This document shows positions 1 through 8,637 of a stretch of DNA of 64,000 nucleotides, piece by piece. The DNA is from Proruminimicrobium sp964487915 (lineage in GTDB: Bacteria > Elusimicrobiota > Endomicrobiia > Endomicrobiales > Endomicrobiaceae). Location of the stretch: contig CAZASN010000003.1 of NCBI GenBank assembly GCA_964487915.1, positions 124,001 through 188,000 on the forward strand, given 5' to 3'. Numbering within the stretch: the first letter of the stretch is position 1; every line of letters starts with the position of its first letter. A program made the position numbers and the translations under genes. Below the pieces are notes generated by a model. It worked only from the letters and a program-made list of their open reading frames with translations, was not told the DNA's origin and did no database searches.

Positions 1-459
1 TGCGTAAGCGTAATGATGCGGATTGTCAAGGTCGCAGTTTGAGATAGTTACATTTTCTATTTTATAAGTGTCGGATGAAATTTTGTACATCTTTTCTGCT
101 CTGAAAAAGATGGGGGAAGAACAGCCGAAAGTGTTTGTCATTTCTCCCTGCTGTTTATCCATATCGTATCGTATTTTATCGGTAAAAATAGTATTGCTTG
201 ATTCGGCTATGGACACATTTCCCTGCGCGTCCAATTGTTTTACCTGTACTTTGATTTCTATATTGTCTGCTTTTAAAACTTTGCCGAGCCAGTCAAGTTG
301 AACGTTGCCCGACGCGGTAACCAAGCCGCTTTCCTGCTGGTAGGTAACGGTATCGGCTTTCATTTCAACTTCATAACAGTACAGATTAACGGCAGACATA
401 AAAAATAAAATAACACCGCAAATAAATGAATGTAATAATTTTTTTTGAATTGTCGGCAT
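1..459 (-). CDS. lptD: LPS-assembly outer membrane protein LptD, N-terminal fragment (cut by window edge)
   Basis: Reading the minus strand from the ATG at 459 gives 153 open codons that run off the left edge. An N-terminal signal-like hydrophobic segment (about residues 10-28) is followed by an OstA/LptA-like beta-jellyroll pattern: repeated short strands around VTASGNVQL, KADNIEI and LDAQGNVSI, then VTISNCDLDNPHH, which resembles the conserved Cys-containing end of the LptD jellyroll. LptD inserts lipopolysaccharide into the outer leaflet of the outer membrane; the barrel would lie outside the window. The start is 3 bp after the stop of the ROK kinase gene, so it is probably the last visible gene of the accD-folC-ROK operon. 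A free-standing LptA/OstA-domain protein cannot be excluded without the C-terminus. Confidence 0.72.
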   Translation of the reverse strand, partial: MPTIQKKLLHSFICGVILFFMSAVNLYCYEVEMKADTVTYQQESGLVTASGNVQLDWLGKVLKADNIEIKVQVKQLDAQGNVSIAESSNTIFTDKIRYDMDKQQGEMTNTFGCSSPIFFRAEKMYKISSDTYKIENVTISNCDLDNPHHYAYA

Positions 460-462
460 CTG

Positions 463-1404
463 TTAATTTTTGGCAAGCATCGCGGCTCCGGCGACTCCGA
501 GTTTGTTCGTATATTTTGATACGACAATCTTACAGGAATCAACGGCGCTTTTAAACGCTCTTTGTTTTATTTGTTTATAAACCGGTTCATAAAATTTATC
601 GCACGCCTTGCTTATTCCGCCGCACAATACTATATGGTCCGGATTTATAAAATTGATAATGTCGGCAAGAAGAATGGCAAGTTTTTCGCCCGCTTCCGCC
701 CATACTATTTTAGCGACTTTATCGCCTTTTGAAGCCGCAAGAGATAAAATCTTAGGCGTTATTTTAAACTCGTCGTTATCGGCAAGTTTAAGTATATTGT
801 ATGATTTGTGTTCTTTCATAAGCTGCAAAGCTCTTCTTACGAGATATTTTGCGCCTATGTAGGTTTCTGCGCAGCCTCTGTTTCCGCAATTGCATTTATT
901 ACCTTCCGGCTCAACGGTCATATGTCCTATTTCTCCGGCCGTGCCGCTTGTTCCGATATATAATTTTTTATTTAAAATCATTCCTCCGCCGACTCCCGTT
1001 CCAAGAGTAACGCATACTATATTAGCCGCTTTACCGTTTAAATCAAGCCAGAAAGCGCCAAGACACGCCGTATTAGCGTCGTTATCAACAAAAACTTTTT
1101 TACCGGTCAATTTTTCCATTTCTTTTTTAAGCATTACGTTTTTCCAGTTAGGCAGGTTAGGGGAAAATCTTAAAACGCCTTTTTTTGAATCAACGTCGCC
1201 GGCAATGCCTATCCCTATGGTTTGAACTTTTTTATAATGCTTCATATTTTTTACGGAAGAAACGATATCTTTTATAATTTTTGACGGTTTTGCCTGAATA
1301 TCCGTGTCTAAAACGATTTCTTCAATAATGACAGCTTTGTCATTGACGACGGCAATTTTAATCTGGGTTCCGCCCAAATCTATACCTAAGTAAAATTTAG
1401 CCAT
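463..1404 (-). CDS. ROK-family sugar kinase (glucokinase-like)
   Basis: A 313-residue cytoplasmic kinase that would phosphorylate glucose or a related hexose with ATP. The N-terminal phosphate loop reads YLGIDLGGTQIKIAVV. The ROK signature is complete: GEIGHMTVEP followed by the zinc-binding CNCGNRGCAE motif near residues 170-180. VTLGTGVGGG and a C-terminal LGVAGAAM segment also fit. Length is typical for bacterial ROK glucokinases. The ATG overlaps the end of folC by 8 bp and has a GAGGAC ribosome site inside folC. Glucose is the usual substrate for this subgroup, but N-acetylmannosamine or fructose kinases share the fold, so the substrate is inferred. Confidence 0.88.
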   Translation of the reverse strand: MAKFYLGIDLGGTQIKIAVVNDKAVIIEEIVLDTDIQAKPSKIIKDIVSSVKNMKHYKKVQTIGIGIAGDVDSKKGVLRFSPNLPNWKNVMLKKEMEKLTGKKVFVDNDANTACLGAFWLDLNGKAANIVCVTLGTGVGGGMILNKKLYIGTSGTAGEIGHMTVEPEGNKCNCGNRGCAETYIGAKYLVRRALQLMKEHKSYNILKLADNDEFKITPKILSLAASKGDKVAKIVWAEAGEKLAILLADIINFINPDHIVLCGGISKACDKFYEPVYKQIKQRAFKSAVDSCKIVVSKYTNKLGVAGAAMLAKN

Positions 1405-2674
1405 TTTTGTCCTCTGTGAATTTTAATATTGCGCCGGCCAGATAAAACGAACCGACGGCAACGGCAACATCGTTATCTTTAAATTTTTTAAAACATTCTT
1501 TGACGCTTTTAAACTTTAATATCTTTGCGCCGTCAATATATTTTGTAAATTCTTTTTCAAGCGTTTTTGTATCAACCGCTCTTTCGCTGCCTATGTCGGG
1601 CAGATAAACTTCTCCGGCGATTTGCGATATATTTTTTACGATATTTTTATAATCTTTTTCGCGCATTACCGCAAAAATAATTTTTCTTTTTTCTTTTGCA
1701 AACGGACTTTTTTTATACGACTCCAAAAAATTTGAAACGGCCTGAAAATTATGAGCGCCGTCTATCAACAGTTTTATGTTTTTGCCGTACACGTTTACTG
1801 TTCTTATGTCAAATCTGGCTGTCCATTTTATATTTTTTAAAACGCTTTTCAGTCCTGCAAATTTTATATTATAGCCTTTTCGCTTAAGCAGTTCGCATAC
1901 ACATAAAACAACAGCCAAATTATAAATTTGCGCATTACCCAAAAGCCCCAGAGTAAAATAAAATTTAATGCCCAGTCCGTTATATTTTATCTTCTGGTAA
2001 ATTTTCCGCCAGTCATACGATATTTCTTGGGCCGAAAAATCTGAGCCGAACGAATAAAGCTCGGCTTTTTTCCGTTTTGCAACGGACAAAATTTTATTTA
2101 ACGCCGCTTTCTGCATAAAACCGCAGACAACCGGAACGTTGTTTTTTATAATTCCGGCTTTTTCAAACGCTATATCAGACAAAGAACTCCCGAGAATTTC
2201 CGTATGGTCAAGCCCTACGCTTGTAATAACGCTTACTTCCGGCGTTATTACATTTGTGGCGTCAAAACGTCCGCCGAGCCCCGTTTCCAAAACGGCTATA
2301 TCAACTTTCTTCAGCGTAAAATATATTAACGCTAAAACCGTAATATGCTCAAAAAAAGTCAGCCCGCATTCTTTTGAGAGCTTTTTGTATTTCTTATCTA
2401 TATTTCTTAAATCTGTATCTTTTATATATTGAGAATTTATCTGTATTCTTTCGTTTATTTTTACAATATGGGGGGATATATATAATCCCGTTTTATATCC
2501 CGACGCAGTTAATATTTCCGATAATAACTTCGCCGTTGAGCCTTTGCCGTTTGTTCCGGCTATATGAATATATTTTAATTTCTTATATTCAATTCCGGAT
2601 TTGAACAGAAAATCTTCAATCCTTTCAAGCCCGGGTTTCATGCTCTTATATTCGTTTACTTTTTGAAAAATCAT
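1397..2674 (-). CDS. folC: Bifunctional dihydrofolate/folylpolyglutamate synthase
   Basis: A 425-residue Mur-ligase-family enzyme that adds glutamate to dihydropteroate and/or tetrahydrofolate. The P-loop HIAGTNGKGSTAKLLSE lies near residue 40, followed by GLYISPHI, the LETGLGGRFDATNV motif and SVGLDHTEILG. The C-terminal ligase domain contains LLIDGAHNFQAV. Length matches the family. The start ATG overlaps the accD stop by 4 bp, which indicates translational coupling. The accD-folC order is common in bacteria. Whether both activities are present cannot be told from sequence alone. Confidence 0.93.
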   Translation of the reverse strand: MIFQKVNEYKSMKPGLERIEDFLFKSGIEYKKLKYIHIAGTNGKGSTAKLLSEILTASGYKTGLYISPHIVKINERIQINSQYIKDTDLRNIDKKYKKLSKECGLTFFEHITVLALIYFTLKKVDIAVLETGLGGRFDATNVITPEVSVITSVGLDHTEILGSSLSDIAFEKAGIIKNNVPVVCGFMQKAALNKILSVAKRKKAELYSFGSDFSAQEISYDWRKIYQKIKYNGLGIKFYFTLGLLGNAQIYNLAVVLCVCELLKRKGYNIKFAGLKSVLKNIKWTARFDIRTVNVYGKNIKLLIDGAHNFQAVSNFLESYKKSPFAKEKRKIIFAVMREKDYKNIVKNISQIAGEVYLPDIGSERAVDTKTLEKEFTKYIDGAKILKFKSVKECFKKFKDNDVAVAVGSFYLAGAILKFTEDKNG

Positions 2675-3477
2675 TTTTTTGAAACAAAAAACTTCAATAT
2701 ATTGGTCAACGTGTCTTTCAAATGTTTTCTTTCAACAACGACATCAACCATGCCGTGTTTCATTAAGAATTCAGACAACTGAAACCCTTTGGGCAGCTGC
2801 TGCCTTATCGTCTGTTCAATAACTCTGGGACCGGCAAAACCGACCAGAGCGGCCGGCTCGGCTATTATAACGTCGCCCAGCATCGCAAATGAAGCGGCGA
2901 CTCCGCCTGTTGTCGGATCAGCCAAAAGCGAAATATAGGGAAGCCCTTTTTCGGACAGTTTGGCAAGCGCGGCAGAAGTTTTAGCCATCTGCATAAGCGA
3001 CATTATACCTTCCTGCATTCTTGCTCCGCCTGAAGAAGAAACTATTATAACCGGCAATTTCTTTTCTATGGCTTTTTCTATCATTCTTACTATTTTTTCG
3101 CCTACGACAGAACCCATGCTGCCGCCCATATATTCAAAATCCATGACCGCAATCATTACGCGAAACCCGTTTATTTTTGCCTCACCCGTAACAACGGCGT
3201 CTTTTGTTTTGTATGAATCTTTTTTCTCGGCATATCCGGGAAAACCCAAAAAATCAACCGGTTTTAAACCCGAATCCGTTTCTTTGAAAGAGTCTTTATC
3301 AGTCAATAAAGCTATTCTTTCCTGTGAATTCAGCCTGACGTAATACCCGCATTTCGGGCATACCATATAATTTTCAACAAAATCTTTTTGAAATATAATC
3401 TGTTCGCATTTCTTGCACTTTGTCCAAAGCCCTTCAGGTAAATCCTTTTTATTTGAAATCACGGCATTAGCCACCAT
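2671..3477 (-). CDS. accD: Acetyl-CoA carboxylase carboxyltransferase subunit beta
   Basis: This 268-residue protein transfers the carboxyl group from biotin to acetyl-CoA, the first step of fatty acid synthesis, together with AccA, which is not in the window. The N-terminal zinc ribbon is visible as CKKC and CPKC about 20 residues apart, followed by the crotonase-fold core with SSSGGARMQEG and DPTTGGVAASFAMLGD. I chose the ATG at 3477 because a GGGGGT ribosome site sits 7 bases upstream. An upstream in-frame GTG at 3498 would overlap that site. A good promoter (TTGAAT, 17 bp, TATAAT) lies at 3528-3556. Confidence 0.94.
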   Translation of the reverse strand: MVANAVISNKKDLPEGLWTKCKKCEQIIFQKDFVENYMVCPKCGYYVRLNSQERIALLTDKDSFKETDSGLKPVDFLGFPGYAEKKDSYKTKDAVVTGEAKINGFRVMIAVMDFEYMGGSMGSVVGEKIVRMIEKAIEKKLPVIIVSSSGGARMQEGIMSLMQMAKTSAALAKLSEKGLPYISLLADPTTGGVAASFAMLGDVIIAEPAALVGFAGPRVIEQTIRQQLPKGFQLSEFLMKHGMVDVVVERKHLKDTLTNILKFFVSKK

Positions 3478-3527
3478 ATAACAGACCCCCAAAAACACAT
3501 ATATCGGTAAAAATTAAAAGACGTATA

Positions 3528-3556
3528 ATTATACAAGATTATTAATAACAATTCAA
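3528..3556 (-). promoter_or_regulatory. Predicted sigma70 promoter for accD-folC-ROK-lptD
   Basis: On the minus strand, TTGAAT (3551-3556) and a perfect TATAAT (3528-3533) are separated by 17 bp. The start of transcription would fall near 3521, about 45 bp before the accD ATG. It lies in the 107-bp gap between mscL and accD. Confidence 0.65.
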
Positions 3557-3584
3557 AATCGGAAGGCCTTGCCGGCTTCTGTAT

Positions 3585-4058
3585 TTATTTATTTTTTAAA
3601 TCACTTGTACAGTTCGGACATTTGACGGCGTTTATGCTTATAACCGAACAGCAAAACGGACATTCTTTTGTGGTTGACGGAGCCGGCGCTTCAGCCGCCG
3701 GTTCTTCTTTTAATTTATTTATTACTTTCAGTAAAGCAAAAATCGCAAAAGCCACAATTGTAAAAGTTATTATGCTGTTAATAAAAAAACCTACGTTAAG
3801 AGTATTTGCTCCGGCTGCTTTTGCAGCTTCAATTGAAACATAAGGACCTGCGTCTTCCGTTCCCTTTTTCAAAACTATAAACCAGTTGCTGAAATCAATA
3901 TCGCCAAGAAGAAGACCCAAAGGCGGCATTAAAATATCGGCTACAAGCGAATTTACTATTTTTGTAAAAGCGCCTCCTATAATGATACCGACAGCCATAT
4001 CAAGAACATTTCCGCGCGATATAAATTTTTTGAATTCATCAACAAAACTTTTTATCAT
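3585..4058 (-). CDS. mscL: Large-conductance mechanosensitive channel MscL with C-terminal zinc ribbon
   Basis: A 157-residue inner-membrane channel that opens on osmotic downshock. The N-terminal helix (FKKFISRGNVLDMAVGIIIG) leads into TM1. The periplasmic loop and TM2 (NSIITFTIVAFAIFALLKVI) follow. The cytoplasmic end carries CPFC and CPNC, a four-cysteine zinc-ribbon-like tail. The ATG at 4058 is preceded by a strong AGGGAGG ribosome site, which makes the upstream in-frame start at 4097 unlikely. The gene is probably monocistronic, because accD has its own promoter just downstream. Confidence 0.94.
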   Translation of the reverse strand: MIKSFVDEFKKFISRGNVLDMAVGIIIGGAFTKIVNSLVADILMPPLGLLLGDIDFSNWFIVLKKGTEDAGPYVSIEAAKAAGANTLNVGFFINSIITFTIVAFAIFALLKVINKLKEEPAAEAPAPSTTKECPFCCSVISINAVKCPNCTSDLKNK

Positions 4059-4125
4059 TTCAAACCTCCCTAAAGTATTTTGCGGATATTCTAGCAAAAT
4101 TTAAATAAAATAACTCAAAAAATAA

Positions 4126-4154
4126 TTGACACAAAAAAGTATATTTTATAGACT
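4126..4154 (+). promoter_or_regulatory. Predicted sigma70 promoter for the polyamine operon
   Basis: TTGACA (4126-4131), a 17-bp spacer and TAGACT (4149-4154) lie 34 bp before the nspC ATG. The -35 box is perfect and the -10 box is partial. Confidence 0.55.
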
Positions 4155-4187
4155 TACTAATCCTTATTTTTTATTATTATAAAAAAA

Positions 4188-5291
4188 ATGAAAATACAGA
4201 CGCCTTATTATTTAATTGACGAAAAAAAATTACTGGAAAATCTTGAAAAAATAAAATACGTCCGCGAAAAATCCGGAGCAAAATCCGTGCTGGCGTTAAA
4301 ATGTTTTTCAACGTGGTCCGTTTTTAAATTAATGTCAAAATACATGGACGGAACAACCAGCAGTTCTCTTTACGAAGCAAAACTCGGTTATGAAACTTTC
4401 GGCAAAGAAGTCCACGCTTACAGCGTGGCCTATCCCGAAAATGAAATAAAAGAATTAAAAAAAATATCAACAAAAATAATTTTCAATTCCGTTTCGCAGC
4501 TAAACAAATATTACAAGAGCGTAAAAAATAAAAATCTTGGATTGAGGGCAAATCCGCAGATAAGCTACAGTCATTTTGATCTTGCAAATCCGGCAAGAAA
4601 AAATTCAAGGCTCGGAGTGATAAATAAAAACGATATTTTAAAAAACATAAACAAAATAAACGGTTTGATGTTTCACTTTAACTGCGAAAATGACGACGTA
4701 AAAAATCTTGAAAAATCTTTTAACTATATTGGCTCCAAATACGGCGAAATATTAAAAAAATTGGAATGGGTAAGTTTCGGAGGGGGAATCTATTTTACAA
4801 AAGAAGGTTATGACATTGAAAAATTCATATCCGTGCTGAAGAATTTTTCAGACAAATATAAAGTTCAGATATATTTGGAGCCGGGAGAATCGGCGATAAC
4901 AAACTCTGCCGAGCTTCACGCAACCGTTTTGGATATTACCCGCAACGGGAAAGATATCGCGGTAATTGACGCGTCAACCGAAGCGCATATGCTTGATTTA
5001 CTTATATATAATATTCCGGCAAAAATTAACACTGACAAAAAAAACAAATACGAATATATCGTGGCCGGAAGAAGCTGCCTTGCCGGAGACGTATTCGGGA
5101 CGTATAAATTTAAAAAACCTTTAAAAATCGGTGATAATATTGTAATATCTGATGTTGCCGGTTATACAATGGTAAAGAAAAACTGGTTTAACGGACTTCC
5201 GATGCCTGCGATAGCGGTAAAAAGATTAAACGGCAAAACTGAAATTATAAGACGGTTTGACTATACGGATTTTAAGAAAAATTTATCATAG
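4188..5291 (+). CDS. nspC: Carboxynorspermidine decarboxylase
   Basis: A 367-residue PLP enzyme of the alanine-racemase fold that removes CO2 from carboxynorspermidine or carboxyspermidine to give norspermidine or spermidine. The PLP-lysine segment is ALKCFSTWSVF near residue 33. Further family marks are NPARKNSRLGV, FHFNCEND, FGGGIYFTKEGYD, LEPGESAI and AGRSCLAGDVFG. The immediate neighbour downstream encodes the dehydrogenase that makes its substrate, which supports this call over diaminopimelate or ornithine decarboxylase. No clear ribosome site precedes the ATG; the leader is A/T only. Confidence 0.93.
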   Translation: MKIQTPYYLIDEKKLLENLEKIKYVREKSGAKSVLALKCFSTWSVFKLMSKYMDGTTSSSLYEAKLGYETFGKEVHAYSVAYPENEIKELKKISTKIIFNSVSQLNKYYKSVKNKNLGLRANPQISYSHFDLANPARKNSRLGVINKNDILKNINKINGLMFHFNCENDDVKNLEKSFNYIGSKYGEILKKLEWVSFGGGIYFTKEGYDIEKFISVLKNFSDKYKVQIYLEPGESAITNSAELHATVLDITRNGKDIAVIDASTEAHMLDLLIYNIPAKINTDKKNKYEYIVAGRSCLAGDVFGTYKFKKPLKIGDNIVISDVAGYTMVKKNWFNGLPMPAIAVKRLNGKTEIIRRFDYTDFKKNLS

Positions 5292-5312
5292 ATGATGGAG
5301 GCATAATTTTAA

Positions 5313-6548
5313 ATGAAAAAAAATGTTCTTGTCATAGGCGCAGGAGCCGTCGCACACGTAGCTTGTCATAAACTTGCGATGAATAACGATTCTTTCGGAA
5401 AAATGTACATCGCTTCAAGAACATTAAAAAGCTGCGAAGAAATACTTGAAAGCATTAAAAGAAAGAAAAATTATAAAATCCCTTCAAATAAAATAACCGC
5501 AAAACAAATAGACGTTTTTAACATTGAAGAAACAATTAAATTAATAAAAGAATTAGATATATCAATCGTAATAAATCTTGCGAGCGCATTTTGCAATATG
5601 TCAATACTTGAAGCCTGCATTGAAACCGGCGCCGCTTATTTAGATACTGCAATCCATGAAGATCCGGCGAAAGTTTGCGAGAATCCGCCGTGGTATGAAA
5701 ATTACGAATGGAAAAGAAAACCGAGATGCGAAGAAAAAAAAGTTACCGCGATTTTAGGAATCGGATTTGATCCGGGCGTGGTAAACGCATACTGCGCGCT
5801 TGCGTTAAAACATCATTTTGATAAAATAGCCACTATAGACATTATGGACGTCAACGCCGGGAGCCACGGCAAATATTTCGCCACAAATTTTGATCCCGAA
5901 ATAAATTTCAGAGAATTCCACAAAGTATGGACGTGGATTGACAAACAGTGGGTTTCAAAACCGGTTCATGCAGATAAACTTATATACGATTTCCCGGTAG
6001 TAGGGGAATTTCCAGTCTATCTTACGGGACATGACGAACTTCATTCTCTTTCAAAAAATATTCCGGCAAAATCAATAAGATTCTGGATGGGATTCGGAGA
6101 CCATTACATAAATGTGTTTTCTGTATTAAAAAATCTGGGGTTGCTTTCGGAACATCCGGTAAGAACATCCGAAGGACTTGAAGTCGTTCCGTTAAAAGTA
6201 GTAAAGGCATGTCTTCCAAATCCGAAATCGCTGGCTCCAAATTATACGGGCAAAACCTGCATAGGATGCCTTATAAAAGGAAAACAGGGCGGAAAGAACA
6301 AAGAACTTTTTATTTATAACATCTGCGACCATAAAGAATGCTACAACGAAGTTGAATCGCAGGCAATAAGCTATACTGCGGGAGTTCCGCCTGTAGTAGC
6401 CGCGCTTTTAATAGCAAACGGAACATGGGACGTTAAAAAAATGGTCAACGTTGAAGAACTTGATCCGGATCCTTTTTTGGATTTGCTTGAGAAAAACGGA
6501 TTAAAGACGGAGATTTCAATAAACAGACAGTCAAATAAATTTATTTAA
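5313..6548 (+). CDS. Carboxynorspermidine/carboxyspermidine synthase (saccharopine-dehydrogenase family)
   Basis: A 411-residue NAD(P)H-dependent enzyme. The Rossmann motif VLVIGAGAVAHVACHKLA is at residues 4-21, and the saccharopine-dehydrogenase core has NLASAFCNMSILEACIETG and GIGFDPGVVNAYCALA. The family condenses aspartate semialdehyde with a diamine (putrescine or diaminopropane) and reduces the imine. A GGAGG ribosome site lies 12 bases before the ATG and 21 bp separate it from nspC. The pairing with nspC makes the polyamine role much more likely than lysine metabolism. Confidence 0.9.
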   Translation: MKKNVLVIGAGAVAHVACHKLAMNNDSFGKMYIASRTLKSCEEILESIKRKKNYKIPSNKITAKQIDVFNIEETIKLIKELDISIVINLASAFCNMSILEACIETGAAYLDTAIHEDPAKVCENPPWYENYEWKRKPRCEEKKVTAILGIGFDPGVVNAYCALALKHHFDKIATIDIMDVNAGSHGKYFATNFDPEINFREFHKVWTWIDKQWVSKPVHADKLIYDFPVVGEFPVYLTGHDELHSLSKNIPAKSIRFWMGFGDHYINVFSVLKNLGLLSEHPVRTSEGLEVVPLKVVKACLPNPKSLAPNYTGKTCIGCLIKGKQGGKNKELFIYNICDHKECYNEVESQAISYTAGVPPVVAALLIANGTWDVKKMVNVEELDPDPFLDLLEKNGLKTEISINRQSNKFI

Positions 6549-6560
6549 GGTAAATTTAAA

Positions 6561-8024
6561 ATGAATAATAAACATCAGTTGAAAACGCCGTTGTTTGACA
6601 CTCTTTTGGAACATGCAAAAAGAAACGTCGTTTCTTTTCATACTCCCGGACATAAAAACGGAAGAGGCATTGACAAAAAACTGAAAGATTTTACGGGACC
6701 TGATATTTACGGGCTTGACGTAACCGTTTTTGACGAAGTTGATTCTCTACACGATCCGGTAGGTCCGATAAAAAAAGCTCAGGAATTAATGGCTAAAGCC
6801 TACGGAGTTGAACATTCATTATTTCTTGTAAATGGAACATCCGTCGGCAATATAGCGATGTTTTTATCCGCATGCGATCCCGGAGATTCAATAATAATTT
6901 CAAGAAGTTCGCACAAATCAATAATGGCCGGCGTTATTCTTTCAGGAGTATGGCCTATATGGATACAGCCTAAAATAGAACAGAATCTTGACATAATATT
7001 TAATTCCACCTACGATCAGGTAAAAAATGCTCTTGATACATACCCGGAATCCAGAGCCGTTTTTGTAACATGTCCTACTTATAACGGCGTAGTTACCGAA
7101 ATAAAAAAAATTGCCGAACTGTGTCACAGAAGAGGCAAAATTCTTCTTGTTGACGAAGCGCACGGTCCGCATCTGAAGTTTCATAAAGATTTGCCTATGT
7201 CGGCAGTAGATGCCGGAGCGGATTTAGTAGTACAGTCCACCCACAAAATACTTTCGGCGTTATCTCAGGGGTCGGTGCTGCATTTTAATTCAAAACTTAT
7301 AGATATAAACAGAGTAAAGAAAATAGTATCAATGCTTCAAACGACAAGCCCGAGTTATTTTACTCTGGCAAGTCTTGATGTCGCAAGAAAACAGGCTGTA
7401 TTTCAGGGAAGCGCAATGCTTTCAAAAGTAATGGCTGCAGCCGAATGGGCAAGAAAAGAAATTAACCACAACATACCTAATATGAAATGTTTTACAAGAG
7501 CCGAAATGAACCAGATGGGTTTTGACCTTGACGTCACAAAAGTTACAATAAACGTTACAAAAACCGGATTATCCGGATACGAGGTTGATGCTATTCTTGC
7601 AAAGGAATACAATATACAGGTTGATTGTTCTGATACGTTTAATTTAATAGCTATAATGGGAATAGGTTCTGATAAATCCGACGTTGTTGCGCTCGTAAAC
7701 GCATTGAAAGACATAAGTAAAAAATATAAAGGAACGCAGAAAAACTGGATATTAAAAATTCCTTCTCTTTCAACCGAAATGGTTATGACGCCAAGAGAAG
7801 TTTTTTTATCGCACGACATAAAAAAAATTCCTTTAAATAAAGCCGTCGGGCATGTTTCCGCGCAGACTCTTACGCCTTATCCTCCGGGAATACCGGTTGT
7901 AATTCCGGGAGAAAGAATAACGCAGGAAATATGCAATTACCTGCTTGACATGGCGGCAAAAGGCATCAGAATAAGCGGGCAGGAAGGCGAAAAATTAAAA
8001 ATGGTAAAAGTTTTTGCCAATTAA
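6561..8024 (+). CDS. Orn/Lys/Arg decarboxylase, aspartate-aminotransferase fold (SpeA/Cad type)
   Basis: A 487-residue PLP enzyme. Visible features are SFHTPGHKNG at residue 26, SSHKSIMAGV, the cofactor region VDEAHGPHLKFH, and the PLP lysine in VQSTHKILSALSQGS near residue 230. The C-terminal domain contains AVGHVSAQTLTPYPPGIPVVIPGE, seen here from YPPGIP onward. It decarboxylates arginine, lysine or ornithine; the substrate cannot be fixed from sequence. Placed 12 bp after the carboxynorspermidine synthase gene, it would supply the diamine for the pathway, directly (ornithine to putrescine, lysine to cadaverine) or through agmatine. No agmatinase is in the window. Confidence 0.9.
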   Translation: MNNKHQLKTPLFDTLLEHAKRNVVSFHTPGHKNGRGIDKKLKDFTGPDIYGLDVTVFDEVDSLHDPVGPIKKAQELMAKAYGVEHSLFLVNGTSVGNIAMFLSACDPGDSIIISRSSHKSIMAGVILSGVWPIWIQPKIEQNLDIIFNSTYDQVKNALDTYPESRAVFVTCPTYNGVVTEIKKIAELCHRRGKILLVDEAHGPHLKFHKDLPMSAVDAGADLVVQSTHKILSALSQGSVLHFNSKLIDINRVKKIVSMLQTTSPSYFTLASLDVARKQAVFQGSAMLSKVMAAAEWARKEINHNIPNMKCFTRAEMNQMGFDLDVTKVTINVTKTGLSGYEVDAILAKEYNIQVDCSDTFNLIAIMGIGSDKSDVVALVNALKDISKKYKGTQKNWILKIPSLSTEMVMTPREVFLSHDIKKIPLNKAVGHVSAQTLTPYPPGIPVVIPGERITQEICNYLLDMAAKGIRISGQEGEKLKMVKVFAN

Positions 8025-8072
8025 AATAAAATGCAGCCAAATAAAATAAGCAAAAATTCCGGGGGAGTCAAA

Positions 8073-8603
8073 ATGGGAAAAATGACTAAAAAAGCCGCAA
8101 AGAAAAAAACTGTAAAAAAAGCTTCAACAAAAAAAACAGTTAAAAAAAACGTCGTTGCAAAAAAAGCGGCTGCAAAGAAAATTATAAAAAAGAAAATGCC
8201 CAAAAAAGCAGCAAATAAAAAAATCGTTACAAAAACGGCCGAGAATAAATTAAACCAAAAAGATTTGTTAAAGTTGAAAAAAATTCTTCTTGAAAAAAAA
8301 GTTTCTATAATGAATAAATTAAATTCTAGAAAACTGGCCGAAACTGACACCGAAATCGGAGATGAAGCCGACACAGCCACGCAAAATAACGAAAGAGAAA
8401 TGCAGTTTGAACTTGACGAAATAAGCGCGATAGCAATAAAAGATATTGATAACGCCCTTGCAAAATTTAACGTAGGCACTTTCGGACTTTGCGAATGCTG
8501 CGGTTCGCCGATATCGATTAAAAGATTACACGCAATGCCGTGGGGAAGATACTGCATTGAATGCCAGACTGAAGCAGAAAAAAACGCAACCAAGCAGCAA
8601 TAA
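8073..8603 (+). CDS. DksA/TraR-type zinc-finger protein with Lys/Ala-rich histone-like N-tail
   Basis: The ATG at 8073 follows a GGGGGAG ribosome site and gives 176 residues. Residues 1-55 are an extremely Lys/Ala-rich, disordered-looking tail similar to histone H1-like bacterial proteins. Residues 58-135 form a helical hairpin with an acidic tip DEADTATQ, matching the DxxDxA tip of DksA that enters the RNA polymerase secondary channel. Residues 139-163 hold a C4 zinc finger (CECC and CIEC, with SIKRL between). It probably tunes RNA polymerase, as DksA does. The tail may add DNA or RNA binding; that part is inference. An upstream in-frame ATG at 8031 lacks a ribosome site. Confidence 0.85.
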   Translation: MGKMTKKAAKKKTVKKASTKKTVKKNVVAKKAAAKKIIKKKMPKKAANKKIVTKTAENKLNQKDLLKLKKILLEKKVSIMNKLNSRKLAETDTEIGDEADTATQNNEREMQFELDEISAIAIKDIDNALAKFNVGTFGLCECCGSPISIKRLHAMPWGRYCIECQTEAEKNATKQQ

Positions 8604-8637
8604 TTACACCGGCAAATTAGACTCTGGAGATAAAAAA

